IMG/VR virus record: IMGVR_UViG_3300042305_001758
Coordinates: 1 to 25,821 of that record
Direction: 5' to 3' (one strand)
Origin: a virus
DNA: 25,821 bases
This document shows positions 14,743-23,800 of the stretch, piece by piece. The notes beneath the pieces are model-generated. The model was not told the DNA's origin, did not search any database, and saw only the letters and a program-made list of their open reading frames with translations. The position numbers and the translations under genes are program-made. Positions within the stretch are counted from its first letter, which is position 1, and each line of letters opens with the position of its first letter.

Positions 14743-16110
14743 ATGGCAACAGAATTACCAAATTTTTCTAATAGTACAACTTCTGCGGTAGTTGGTGCAA
14801 CTGAAGAAGCTACGCCTAGACATTTTGTAGACTCATATACACTACACGAATTAACTATAGTTATTAAAAATGGCACTAGGGTATCTCTCACTGATGTTTT
14901 TGTTGTTATGGAAGTTTATGAAGATATTTTTAGTCCATCAATTTCAGGATTTATTCGCATAAGAGATTATGTTGGTGGATTAGAAAAATTCATATTCACC
15001 GGTGGAGAAGTTATAACCATTAGAGCACTAAAACCAAATACGTCTGAGATAATTGTTTCTAGAGATGATTTAGTTGTCTATGAAATATCTAAAGTTGCCG
15101 TCGAAGATCAAAATACTATGACATATGATTTACGATTTACTTCTAAATCTGCTATAGAATCTCAGAAAAAAAGATTATACAAAAGTTTTGGTGGCAATAG
15201 ATCAATAACAGACATAGTTAAAAAACTATATTCGTCTATGGAAATTAATCCTTATCTTAATATACCGAATATAGGAACAGGATTACAAAACACGTTTGTA
15301 AGTCCAGGATATAATCCAATAGAAGCCATTACACATTTAGCAAAAAGAGCAAGTGTTGATGGAGACTATTATGTATTTTTTGAGAGATTTAATACAAACA
15401 AGTCAACCGACTATAGACATCTTTTTATGGGGCTGTCTGAAATAAAAAAATGGTGGACAACATCAGGCGCCAATATACCAAAAATATTGTATGTTCCAGG
15501 CGTTGTTTATGTAACAGAAGAAGGTGCCGAAACAAATGTTGTTGCAACAGCATTTCAAATACAAGAAAATTACAAACACTTGGATTACATGAACGGTGGA
15601 TTTTATAATTCTAGAGTCAGAGAAATAAATTTAGCAACACGAAAATATGGTGACATTAAAATTTCGTATAAAGACAGAGCATTAAATTCGGACTTTTATC
15701 AAAACAAATTTATTGAGAGCGGCAACATATTTTTTTCGTATGATAATGTTTCTCAAGTTCAGGGTGAAAGATTAGTTGTTAGTCCGACAAATGATTCTAT
15801 TGTAAATAAAAAACAATGGATTGCAAATGATACATATGGTGCAATATTAAATAGCAGCATAAGAATTCTTATTGATATTCCAGGAGGAAGCAACAAGATT
15901 AGGTGTGGATACGCAGTAGAATTAGATATACCTAGTTTGGTTGCCAAATCACTAGCATTAGAAAATTCTGAGGTGCAAAACGACCAAATGCATTCCGGTA
16001 AATATTTGGTTACTGCATGTAGACACATCATTGATAAACAACGATATAGAAAAAAAATAGAATTGAGCAGAGGGTCACTACAAAATGATATCGATAAACT
16101 TTTAGGATAA
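14743..16110 (+). CDS. 27: Baseplate hub protein gp27-like
   Basis: The 455-residue protein shares the gp27 scheme. HELTIVIKNGTRVSLTDVFV then VYEDIFSPSISGFIRIRDYV (residues 58-77) is the first beta-barrel, followed by VYEISKVAVEDQNTMTYDLR and the segment around SKSAIESQKKRLYKSFGG (domain swap linker). ISDIVKK-like ITDIVKKLYSSM and NPIEAITHLAKRASVDGDYY (residues 194-213) complete the hub pattern. T4 gp27 has 391 residues; the longer C-terminus here is unassigned. gp27 trimers form the hub ring at the tail axis and hold gp5. The gp5-like gene lies two genes downstream, separated only by a kinase-like gene. No ribosome site stands out beyond weak AATTA. Confidence 0.78.
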   Translation: MATELPNFSNSTTSAVVGATEEATPRHFVDSYTLHELTIVIKNGTRVSLTDVFVVMEVYEDIFSPSISGFIRIRDYVGGLEKFIFTGGEVITIRALKPNTSEIIVSRDDLVVYEISKVAVEDQNTMTYDLRFTSKSAIESQKKRLYKSFGGNRSITDIVKKLYSSMEINPYLNIPNIGTGLQNTFVSPGYNPIEAITHLAKRASVDGDYYVFFERFNTNKSTDYRHLFMGLSEIKKWWTTSGANIPKILYVPGVVYVTEEGAETNVVATAFQIQENYKHLDYMNGGFYNSRVREINLATRKYGDIKISYKDRALNSDFYQNKFIESGNIFFSYDNVSQVQGERLVVSPTNDSIVNKKQWIANDTYGAILNSSIRILIDIPGGSNKIRCGYAVELDIPSLVAKSLALENSEVQNDQMHSGKYLVTACRHIIDKQRYRKKIELSRGSLQNDIDKLLG

Positions 16111-16130
16111 AAACTTTAGAGAGTTAATAA

Positions 16131-17072
16131 ATGTTAAAAACATTTTCAGAGTTTTTCAACGAATATGAATATAATCTTCATGAAAAACTTATCATTTACA
16201 ACAACGACAAACGATACGGTCAAATCGTTTTCTTAGCTGGTGGCGCAGGTTCAGGAAAAGGATTTGCAATCAAAAACTTCATGCACGATGAACTGTTTAA
16301 AATTCGTGACGTTGATGAACTGAAAACATCATTTCAAAAATTAGATAATTTGAAAAAATTTACCACTGATGATTTATTGGAAAAGTATAGTAAAAATTTA
16401 TCGCCAGAAGTTTTTGCATTGGTAAGAAAAATTTTAGTCGATGATAAAGTTTCTCTTAAAGATTTGGATTTAAGAACTCCAGAACATGTGTTCATTTTGC
16501 ATATGCTAGTAAAGGCGACCGGAGCAAAAGAAAAAACTCTCGATTTAATTCTAAGTGGCGCAAAAGAAAAAACATTGCCAAATATAATTTTTGATATGAC
16601 GCTAAAAGACATGAGCGAATTAAACTCATATCTACCAAAGTTGATAGAAGTTGGTTATGATCCAAAAAATATTCATTTGACTTGGGTTCTAACAAATTAC
16701 GAAATCGCAATTAAAAACAATGCAGATCGAGAAAGAGTTGTTCCTGCCGACATTCTTTTGCAAACTCACGAAGGCGCAGCAAGAACAGTTCTCGATTTAG
16801 TTAAAAAAGGTTTGCCAAACGAAGTTGATGGTTCGCTTTATGTTATATTAAACAACAGAGAGAATACTACATACTTTACAGACAGTAGTGGAAAAGAAAT
16901 TAAAAACTCTAGATTTGGAAAACCAACAGTTAAAAATTTCCTATATCTAACTCTTAAGAAATCTGGAAAACCTATTGTAAATGATCTTGCAGTTAAACGA
17001 CAATTATATGCATGGGTCATTAACAATGTTCCGGCTTCAGTGTTAAAAACAGTTAACATGCAGGACTTATAA
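16131..17072 (+). CDS. P-loop NTPase, zeta-toxin/kinase-like, within the baseplate operon
   Basis: This 313-residue protein has a clear Walker A motif, FLAGGAGSGKGFAIKN (residues 34-49). A beta strand IIFDMT (152-157) is the probable Walker B/sensor region, and an Arg-rich segment NNADRERVVPADIL (196-209) resembles the lid of zeta-toxin or small-molecule kinases. A phosphotransferase or ATP-dependent remodelling activity is likely; the substrate is unknown. Two GAKEKTL copies (131-137 and 143-149) suggest a small internal duplication. It sits between the gp27-like and gp5-like genes with a GAGAG ribosome site. There is no catalytic gp5 lysozyme or tail gene homology. Why a kinase-like enzyme is expressed with the hub is unexplained. 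Confidence 0.72.
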   Translation: MLKTFSEFFNEYEYNLHEKLIIYNNDKRYGQIVFLAGGAGSGKGFAIKNFMHDELFKIRDVDELKTSFQKLDNLKKFTTDDLLEKYSKNLSPEVFALVRKILVDDKVSLKDLDLRTPEHVFILHMLVKATGAKEKTLDLILSGAKEKTLPNIIFDMTLKDMSELNSYLPKLIEVGYDPKNIHLTWVLTNYEIAIKNNADRERVVPADILLQTHEGAARTVLDLVKKGLPNEVDGSLYVILNNRENTTYFTDSSGKEIKNSRFGKPTVKNFLYLTLKKSGKPIVNDLAVKRQLYAWVINNVPASVLKTVNMQDL

Positions 17073-17075
17073 AAT

Positions 17076-17879
17076 ATGTTTATTGGCCGCGATGGATTTT
17101 ATTGGTGGATTGGAACAGTAGAAGATAATGATGATCCTCTTCTGTTGAACAGAGTTAAAGTCAGAATCTTTGGATATCATCCACCATACACTGCAACAGA
17201 ATCTGCCGACAGAGACAACACTATACCGTCTTCAGATTTGCCTTGGGCCACGGTTATACTTTCTCCAAACTCATCGGGAAATTTTTCTAGACTAGAATTA
17301 GGTGAATGGGTGTTTGGATTTTTTCTAGACGGCCCAGAAGCGCAAGAGCCTGCCGTTCTAGGATATATGCCGACTCAACTTGCAGAGGGTGCAGTGCCAT
17401 CCGCACAATCATTTGGTAAATATCCAACAACTAAAAGAACTTTCTCAGAAGTAGCGAATCAAGCAAATTCTTTCAATAATCCTACTGAAGATCGTAAAAG
17501 ATTATCGCAAAGAAAATCATTTTTTTCTCCGTCTGGACACTCTTTAGAATTTCTAGACTATGCCGGCAGTCAAGAAAATAGAATTGACCTTAGGCATAAT
17601 AATAGAAAAACCGCAGTTGTAGTGAACAAAGATGATGTTCAAGTAACAGGAAATTCTGGAACATATGATCTAACAAACAAATTAAGTCAAATTGACGGCG
17701 CCCTTAAAGCTTTAAATATAGAAATTGTTAACAATAGATTTGATGCTAGTCCAATAGTGAAAAATTTTCGTCTTATGACGCTAGGCCAGTTTACTTCAGC
17801 GGGACAGAGTATTGTTGTTAGAGGTGGCCAGGCAGAATTTAATACCAGAAACGAATCCAGATATCCTCCTGAAGGATAA
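17076..17879 (+). CDS. 5: gp5-like baseplate hub OB-fold protein without lysozyme domain
   Basis: This 267-residue protein opens FIGRDGFYWWIGTVEDNDDP, then LLLNRVKVRIFGYHPP (residues 22-37), the gp5 OB-fold signature (W-x-G-x-V-E-D, then RVKVRIxGYH). LGEWVFGFFLDGPEAQEPAV (75-94) closes the OB barrel. T4 gp5 (575 aa) continues into a lysozyme and a beta-helix needle; here the region after about residue 110 is too short and shows no lysozyme active-site motif. A later SFFSPSGHSLEFLDYAG resembles the start of a VgrG/gp5-type beta part. It probably binds the gp27 hub and forms the base of the spike. Cell-wall cutting may be left to the separate SleB hydrolase (inference). Confidence 0.8.
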   Translation: MFIGRDGFYWWIGTVEDNDDPLLLNRVKVRIFGYHPPYTATESADRDNTIPSSDLPWATVILSPNSSGNFSRLELGEWVFGFFLDGPEAQEPAVLGYMPTQLAEGAVPSAQSFGKYPTTKRTFSEVANQANSFNNPTEDRKRLSQRKSFFSPSGHSLEFLDYAGSQENRIDLRHNNRKTAVVVNKDDVQVTGNSGTYDLTNKLSQIDGALKALNIEIVNNRFDASPIVKNFRLMTLGQFTSAGQSIVVRGGQAEFNTRNESRYPPEG

Positions 17880-17918
17880 TTCTAGCAGCAATTACTAATT
17901 TTTTATAGGTGATTATAC

Positions 17919-18401
17919 ATGTCAGGCCTCATATCAGATCCTACAAAATTATCGAGTTATAATTGGCCGAGAGTGCCTAACGCTGTTATCAATCAAGACT
18001 TTTTGAGCAATCCCCTTACCGTCACTAATTATGCTATAGATGCAACTCTTCGAGTTAGAGTTGTTGCGAATGCAAATTTCTGGTGGACCTGGCTTAAAGG
18101 AAATAGAGGAAGGTGGTTCGGGGATACTTATCGCGGAATCTTAGATTGGTATCTTTTACAAAACGGAAATATTCGAAGTTATTATAGATTATCTGATATA
18201 TATTCTCTAGATTTTAATACGTCGTATCAAGGAGTTATGTTTAATCCAGAGGGCGGAATTATTTGTGATATACCAAAAACTACACAAACAATATTTCAGG
18301 TACTTATTTTAAGTAGGACAATAAATACTACTGATACAAGATATTTCTATTATTACTATTACCTAGATACATTTAAAGCAGAATTTGTGGCTTTTGTTTG
18401 A
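17919..18401 (+). CDS. Unknown 160-aa protein in the baseplate operon
   Basis: I do not recognise this protein. It is 160 residues long and very rich in aromatics (WWTWLKGNRGRWFG near residue 55 and YFYYYYYLDTF near the C-terminus). A ribosome-like AGGTGA lies 8 nt upstream. There is no signal peptide or membrane segment. It sits after the gp5-like gene and before a late promoter, so a virion or spike role is possible. Its aromatic, beta-rich pattern would fit a small tail-tip or fibre-linked protein, but that is guesswork. Confidence 0.65.
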   Translation: MSGLISDPTKLSSYNWPRVPNAVINQDFLSNPLTVTNYAIDATLRVRVVANANFWWTWLKGNRGRWFGDTYRGILDWYLLQNGNIRSYYRLSDIYSLDFNTSYQGVMFNPEGGIICDIPKTTQTIFQVLILSRTINTTDTRYFYYYYYLDTFKAEFVAFV

Positions 18402-18402
18402 A

Positions 18403-18410
18403 TATAAATA
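18403..18410 (+). promoter_or_regulatory. Late promoter TATAAATA upstream of Hc1/gp25/gp6
   Basis: A perfect TATAAATA follows the stop of the 160-aa gene and lies 66 nt before the Hc1-like start. The 75-nt gap (18402-18476) is non-coding. A ribosome site AAGGAT lies about 8 nt before the 18477 ATG. This would start transcripts carrying Hc1, gp25, gp6 and gp7. Confidence 0.75.
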
Positions 18411-18476
18411 TGAAACAAGGCACTGCTATAATAACTCTTTGTCAAGTAAAAGTCAAATATTATAAGGATAATTGCC

Positions 18477-18662
18477 ATGTCGCATCATGAAAGTTTAATG
18501 TCGTTATTTGAAAGTTATCAAATTGAAAATGATAAGTTTGTTTCAAAAGGTAACAAAGCAGCCGGAACTAGAGCTAGAAAAGCACTTGCAGAAATTATTA
18601 AATTCTCGAAAGAGCGAAGAAAAGAAATTCAAGAAATCAAAACAGAGGCTTCTACGGGATAA
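18477..18662 (+). CDS. Small histone H1-like (Hc1 family) protein
   Basis: This is a 61-residue basic protein. The stretch KFVSKGNKAAGTRARKALAE, followed by IIKFSKERRKEIQEIK, is the conserved block of the Hc1 (histone H1-like, PF07432 type) family, known from Chlamydia Hc1 and many bacterial and phage small proteins. Family members are thought to bind DNA through basic helices. The protein here is about the minimum family length and lacks the long Lys/Ala tail of Hc1. In T4 the gene before gp25 is uvsY; this protein is not UvsY. It has its own late promoter and is followed at 4 nt by gp25. Role could be DNA compaction, packaging or assembly; unknown. Confidence 0.7.
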   Translation: MSHHESLMSLFESYQIENDKFVSKGNKAAGTRARKALAEIIKFSKERRKEIQEIKTEASTG

Positions 18663-18666
18663 ATAA

Positions 18667-19056
18667 ATGGCAACTAACACGGTTTTCTTTTCTGATTTAC
18701 CTCTTAATTTTATTGCAAATCCGATTACACTTGATATACCAGTTCTAAAAAATGAAAACGCAATAAAAAGGGCTCTTCTTAATTTAATTAAGACTCCAGT
18801 AGGAACTAGGCCTTTTAGACCAGATTACGGCACACGAATCTATAATTATCTTTTTGAACATGCTGATTCATCAACAGAAGTGGAAATCAACGAAGAATTA
18901 GCAAGATCAATTCAGAAATACGAACCAAGAGTAACATTGATATCAATTGAAAGCGACGTTGTAGATAGAGTTGGTATTAGTTTAAAAATAGCATATTATG
19001 CGCAAAACTCTCCAGTGCCACAAACATTAGAAACTGTAATTTCAAGAACGAGATAA
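18667..19056 (+). CDS. 25: Baseplate wedge protein gp25
   Basis: This 129-residue protein matches T4 gp25 (132) in length. It contains NAIKRALLNLIKTPVGTRPF (residues 30-49) and FRPDYGTRIYNYLFEH (49-64), the GPW/gp25 family signature: a conserved helix, a P-x-G-T/E-R motif and F-R/P-x-Y/F-G. gp25 sits next to gp53 and gp6 in the inner baseplate ring and starts the sheath. It lies 4 nt after the Hc1 gene. The GATAAATA at 18658-18665 overlaps the stop of that gene but ends one base before this ATG, too close to serve as its promoter. Confidence 0.95.
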   Translation: MATNTVFFSDLPLNFIANPITLDIPVLKNENAIKRALLNLIKTPVGTRPFRPDYGTRIYNYLFEHADSSTEVEINEELARSIQKYEPRVTLISIESDVVDRVGISLKIAYYAQNSPVPQTLETVISRTR

Positions 19057-19057
19057 C

Positions 19058-20881
19058 ATGGCCACACCAACAAATTTAAAAGTAGATGGATTAGCATATG
19101 AACAAATTAGAGATAATCTAAAACAGTTTTTATCTAATCAAGATCAGTTTAAAGATTATAATTTTGAAGGTTCTGGTCTAGCGGTTCTGTTAGACGTTTT
19201 AGCATATAACACATATTACAATTCTTTTTATCTGAACATGATGTCTACTGAGACATCTTTAGCCACAGCACAGCAAAGAAATTCTGTTGTAAATTTGGCA
19301 AAAACTTTAAACTATACTCCAAGATCAACAACGTCATCCAGAATTACTGGAACCGTAGAATTAACAGTTTCTGCAAATACTGCATCATACACTCTTCCGA
19401 AATACACTAAATTTTCTGCATCATTGGATGGACAATCATATACGTTTTTGACTGAAACTGGTGTGACGATTTTTGCAAATGCAAATTCAGAATATATTGC
19501 AGAAGATATAACGTTAGTTGAAGGCGTCTTTGCAAGCGAACGTTATGTTGTAAATACTTCCGATAAAGATCAGAGATTCATTATCAATAATGAATTAGCC
19601 GACACATCGACTTTATCCGTACGAGTTTTAAATTCAACGTCTGATGATACAACGAGAGTTTTTACTCTCGCTGATAATTTTGTAGAACTTAGCTCAACTT
19701 CATTGGTATATTTCTTAGAAGAAATTGAGGATGGTAAATATCAAGTAAAATTTGGTGATGGCATACTGGGCCTGGCTCCGACAAACGGAAACGTAATTTA
19801 TCTTGAATATCTTGTGTCATCTGGAAAATCGGCAAACAACATTCGTAGTTTGACATATGCATCTACAATTACAAATGTAACAACGATTGATTTTACACCA
19901 AACTCGCCATCGGCGGGTGGTGATGATAGAGACTCTATTGATAGAATAAAGTTTACTGCACCAAAAGCTTTTTCAGCACAAAATAGAGCCGTTACGGCAG
20001 AAGATTATACTGCCATATTGTTGAAAGAATCAAATGTTGGATCGGTTACCGTTTGGGGCGGGGAAGATAATGATCCTCCGGCATACGGAAAAGTTTATAT
20101 CGCTATCAAACCAACAACAGGAACTGCTCTGACTGCAACTGAAAAGCAATCCATTATTAATACTATATTAAAACCGAAAAAAGTTTTAACAGTTTCTACC
20201 GAAATCGTCGATCCAGAATTCATCTATCTATTGCTGAACGTGACAGTTAACTACGATCCAGCACAAACAATTTTAAATGAAGACAGTTTAGAATCAAAAA
20301 TTTTCAATATAATTAAAAATTATAATGACAATGAAATTAATCAATTCTCACGTTATTTCAGATATTCAAAACTTTCTAGATTAGTTGACACTTGCGAAAG
20401 ATCAATATTAAATACTATAATGAGAGTTGTTTTACGAAAAGAAACCGATATTCAATTGGGTTCTCCGAGTCGTTATGTATTAAACTTTTCAAATCCAATC
20501 AATTCTGGAACTGTTGGTCGACCAACTTCGCATCCATATGGTGTTGGAAATCAGATAACGTCGAACGCATTTACATATAACGGATTCTCAAATTGCTTTT
20601 TAGAAGATAACAATGGAATTATAAGAATATATCGAGCAGTTGGTGCATCGAACATTGGCGTATCACAGAACACCGGTACTATAAATTATTCGACGGGTAG
20701 AATTATTTTAAATTCATTCAATCCAACCGCCTTTGCTGATGGTGGCGTTACGTTAAAAATAAATGCAAATCCATCCAATTTAGATGTATTACCATTAAGA
20801 GGTCAAATTCTTTCAATACGAGATTCAGATATTGATATTAGTTTACAAGATGATACACAAATAAGTTTAGTCAGAAGATAA
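19058..20881 (+). CDS. 6: Baseplate wedge protein gp6
   Basis: The 607-residue protein is near the size of T4 gp6 (660). It opens with a helical region and LLDVLAYNTYYNSFYLNMM (residues 44-62), then TAQQRNSVVNLAKTLNYTPR, the standard gp6 beginning. In the middle RDSIDRIKFTAPKAFSAQNR (residues 291-310) followed by AVTAEDYTAILLKE is the Baseplate_J-like motif (NR-A-V-T-x-x-D-Y). gp6 dimers form the continuous inner ring of the baseplate with gp7 and gp53. The gene starts one base after gp25 stop (TAACATG), as expected of coupled translation. The C-terminal domain after residue 470 is unassigned beta structure. Confidence 0.93.
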   Translation: MATPTNLKVDGLAYEQIRDNLKQFLSNQDQFKDYNFEGSGLAVLLDVLAYNTYYNSFYLNMMSTETSLATAQQRNSVVNLAKTLNYTPRSTTSSRITGTVELTVSANTASYTLPKYTKFSASLDGQSYTFLTETGVTIFANANSEYIAEDITLVEGVFASERYVVNTSDKDQRFIINNELADTSTLSVRVLNSTSDDTTRVFTLADNFVELSSTSLVYFLEEIEDGKYQVKFGDGILGLAPTNGNVIYLEYLVSSGKSANNIRSLTYASTITNVTTIDFTPNSPSAGGDDRDSIDRIKFTAPKAFSAQNRAVTAEDYTAILLKESNVGSVTVWGGEDNDPPAYGKVYIAIKPTTGTALTATEKQSIINTILKPKKVLTVSTEIVDPEFIYLLLNVTVNYDPAQTILNEDSLESKIFNIIKNYNDNEINQFSRYFRYSKLSRLVDTCERSILNTIMRVVLRKETDIQLGSPSRYVLNFSNPINSGTVGRPTSHPYGVGNQITSNAFTYNGFSNCFLEDNNGIIRIYRAVGASNIGVSQNTGTINYSTGRIILNSFNPTAFADGGVTLKINANPSNLDVLPLRGQILSIRDSDIDISLQDDTQISLVRR

Positions 20882-20882
20882 C

Positions 20883-23800
20883 ATGTCAAATGCAGTTTAT
20901 TTAAATCCAAATTTTTTACTGGAGAATATTTCTCCAGTTTTAGATGACGAAGCATTTCTAGTTTTTCTAGAATTATATTACGAATGGTTACAAACCACTG
21001 AACTTTCCATATCTTCTGTTTCTGGAACTTTTCAGAAAGATGAAATTGTAATCGGATCCACCTCAGGCGCTAGAGGTATAGTAAGACTTATCAAAGATGA
21101 CGCAATCATTGTAAAGGCAACTTCATTAAAGACTTTTGATTTAAAAGAAACTTTAACTGGTCAAATATCAAGCGCGACTGCATCTTTAAATGACATAAAA
21201 GATAATGTTTTAAAACATGCTGCAAATTTATTACGAAATAAAATTCCAGAATTTGCGTCTGGAAAATATCTAGAGTATTTGAAATCGGAATTTAATAATC
21301 AATATCCGACAGAAACTGAAACCGATAGGCGGCAATTAGTCGCAAAACTTAGAAATTTATACGAATCAAAAAGCACCGAAGAGGCTTACAGATTTTTATT
21401 CAGAACAGTATTCGGAGAAAATATTGAATTTAGATATCCTGGAGAAGAATTACTAAGAGTTTCTGATGGAAAATTTGAAAAGACGATTGTTCTCAGAGTC
21501 GTTGCAAATGATGATATTTTTGGATTTTTAAATGAAACAATTCGTGGAGCAACAAGTGGCGCGGTAGGTAATGTTGTTGATATTAAATTAACTTTTCTTG
21601 GTGGAATTCAATTCGCAGAATTTACACTCAGTCTAGTTTCGGGAACATTTTCCGCAGACGAAACAATTTTTGCAGTCAACAATACTGAAGTTGCGAACAC
21701 CACGACATATGGAATGTTAACTTCAGTTATTATTAATGATGGTGGTTCGGGTTATAATGTTGGCGATTCATTAGCTATTTCTGGAGATGGCTTTGAGGCT
21801 TCGGCATCGGTTTCTTCTGTTAGCGATGGTCCGATCAATAAAATCAAAGTTAATAACATTGGTTATGGATACAGATTAGGAACACTTGCGACCGTAAATA
21901 ATGCGGGTACTGGAGGTTCTGGACTTTACATTAAAGTAACGGAACTTGCAAATACTTATACGATACTTCAACCAGTAGGCGGCGGTGGCTTTAATCAATA
22001 TAATGTCGGAGAAATTTCAAAAGTATCTATTTTAAACAGAGGATCGGGATACTCTTCTGTTCCTACTGTAACTTTAATTGACAGTACAGTTAAAAATCTT
22101 GGAAGTCTTCATGAAAATTTAATTACAATTGATGATTCTGGAAACAACTATTCTGTTGGAGATTCGTTAGTATTTTCTGGAGGCTCTCCGACAACTTCTG
22201 CGAATGGTGTCGTAGCATCAGTTGGTAATACTGAGCCATATGGTGCAAATAATATTTTGTTTGAAGACTCTTTTGTTCTCATTCAAGAAACAACGATTAA
22301 TGGAAAATCGAGTGCATTAAAGGGCGAAGACTGGACGAATAATGGCCCTATTTTACGAATAGAATTGTATGATTCTTCTAATGTCGCATCAGGATTTGGA
22401 TTTGGTTACTCGACTGCAAATTTATCTTCTGTATCAATTTCAGTAACTTCTGGAACTGGAACCAATGCACAATTTACAGTTGAAGACATACAAGGAAATT
22501 CTGCAAATGTTGAGGTAGACGTTGCAAATAATTCTGTAGGTATTGGTTCTATTCGAGCCGTAGAGATTTCTGATTTTGGTATTGACTACAGCAGTGTTTC
22601 AATTGATGCAACAATATCAGGCGATGGAAATGCAAATCTTACTGCTGTTATTTCTGGAACAGGTATTTCATCTGGAAGATTTATCAATGACGATGGGAAA
22701 ATTGATTATCGAGTTATTCAAGATTCATTATTTTACCAAGATTTTTCATACGTAATTAAGAGTGCTTTAACATTAAATCGATATGATTCATTAGTTAAGG
22801 AATTAGTCCATCCTGCTGGATTAGAATTCTTCGGTGAAATTTCTATTCAATCTATCATTGGCGGATTAAGTCCAACTGCATTTACCATCATTGACTTTCC
22901 GTCTGCAATTTCTTCCCTTGTGCCCATCGGAGTCTCTGAACCAATTCAAAGTGTTTATAAACGATACAGAATTTGGGGAAGCTCGGCCAATCCAGTTGGT
23001 GCAGAGTTTAGAGGTAATGTTGTACCAATTTACATAGCTAATTCTGTAGTAGAAAAATCTACAGAAATGGTTGTAACTCGACCTACAGAATTACAGGTCA
23101 CATTAACAATTATACCTGCTGCAAATTTTGTCAATATACTTGAGTTATATGTTGATGCCTCGGTTCAAAATATCGAATCTATTGTTAGAAGATTTAGCGA
23201 ACTAGAAATTTACGTTAGTCCCGCCGTAGTAACGTCCAACTTTGTGCCAAAGACTGTTGAAGTTGATATTAACTTACAGAAACGAAATTTAAGCATCGTA
23301 AATGATTTTTCTAATTATAAAATAGAGGTTATTTTAGACGAAAACGTTTCGGTTAATCCTGTAACTGAACTTGAAGTTGGAATTGACTTACCAATATCGG
23401 TAGAAATGTTGTCTAATGATAGAGAAATTCAAATAGAAATTTCTCCGTCGATATTACCTGGTTCAATATCCCTAGATGCCGAATATGTAAACAGATTAGA
23501 GTTATATTTTGACCTGACCACTGCTTGGTATAGTCAAATTCAAGTCGTTGAGTCTGCGACTAAGATTGAACTGGAAGTTATTCTAGATGGAACAAATCTT
23601 CAGATTGCCAATAATAGAGAACTTCAAGTTAAAATTGCTCCGGCGATTGTACCAGAATCATTATCTCTAGACGCCGAATATGTAAATAGACTAGAACTAT
23701 ATTTGGATTTAACTACCGCTTGGTATAGTCAAATTCAAGTCGTTGAGTCTGCCACTAAGATTGAACTTGAAGTTATTCTAGATGGAACAAATCTTCAAAT

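Noticed and set aside
18658-18665. GATAAATA just before gp25
   Set aside because: It matches the late motif but ends one base before the gp25 ATG, so transcription would start inside the gene; probably chance.
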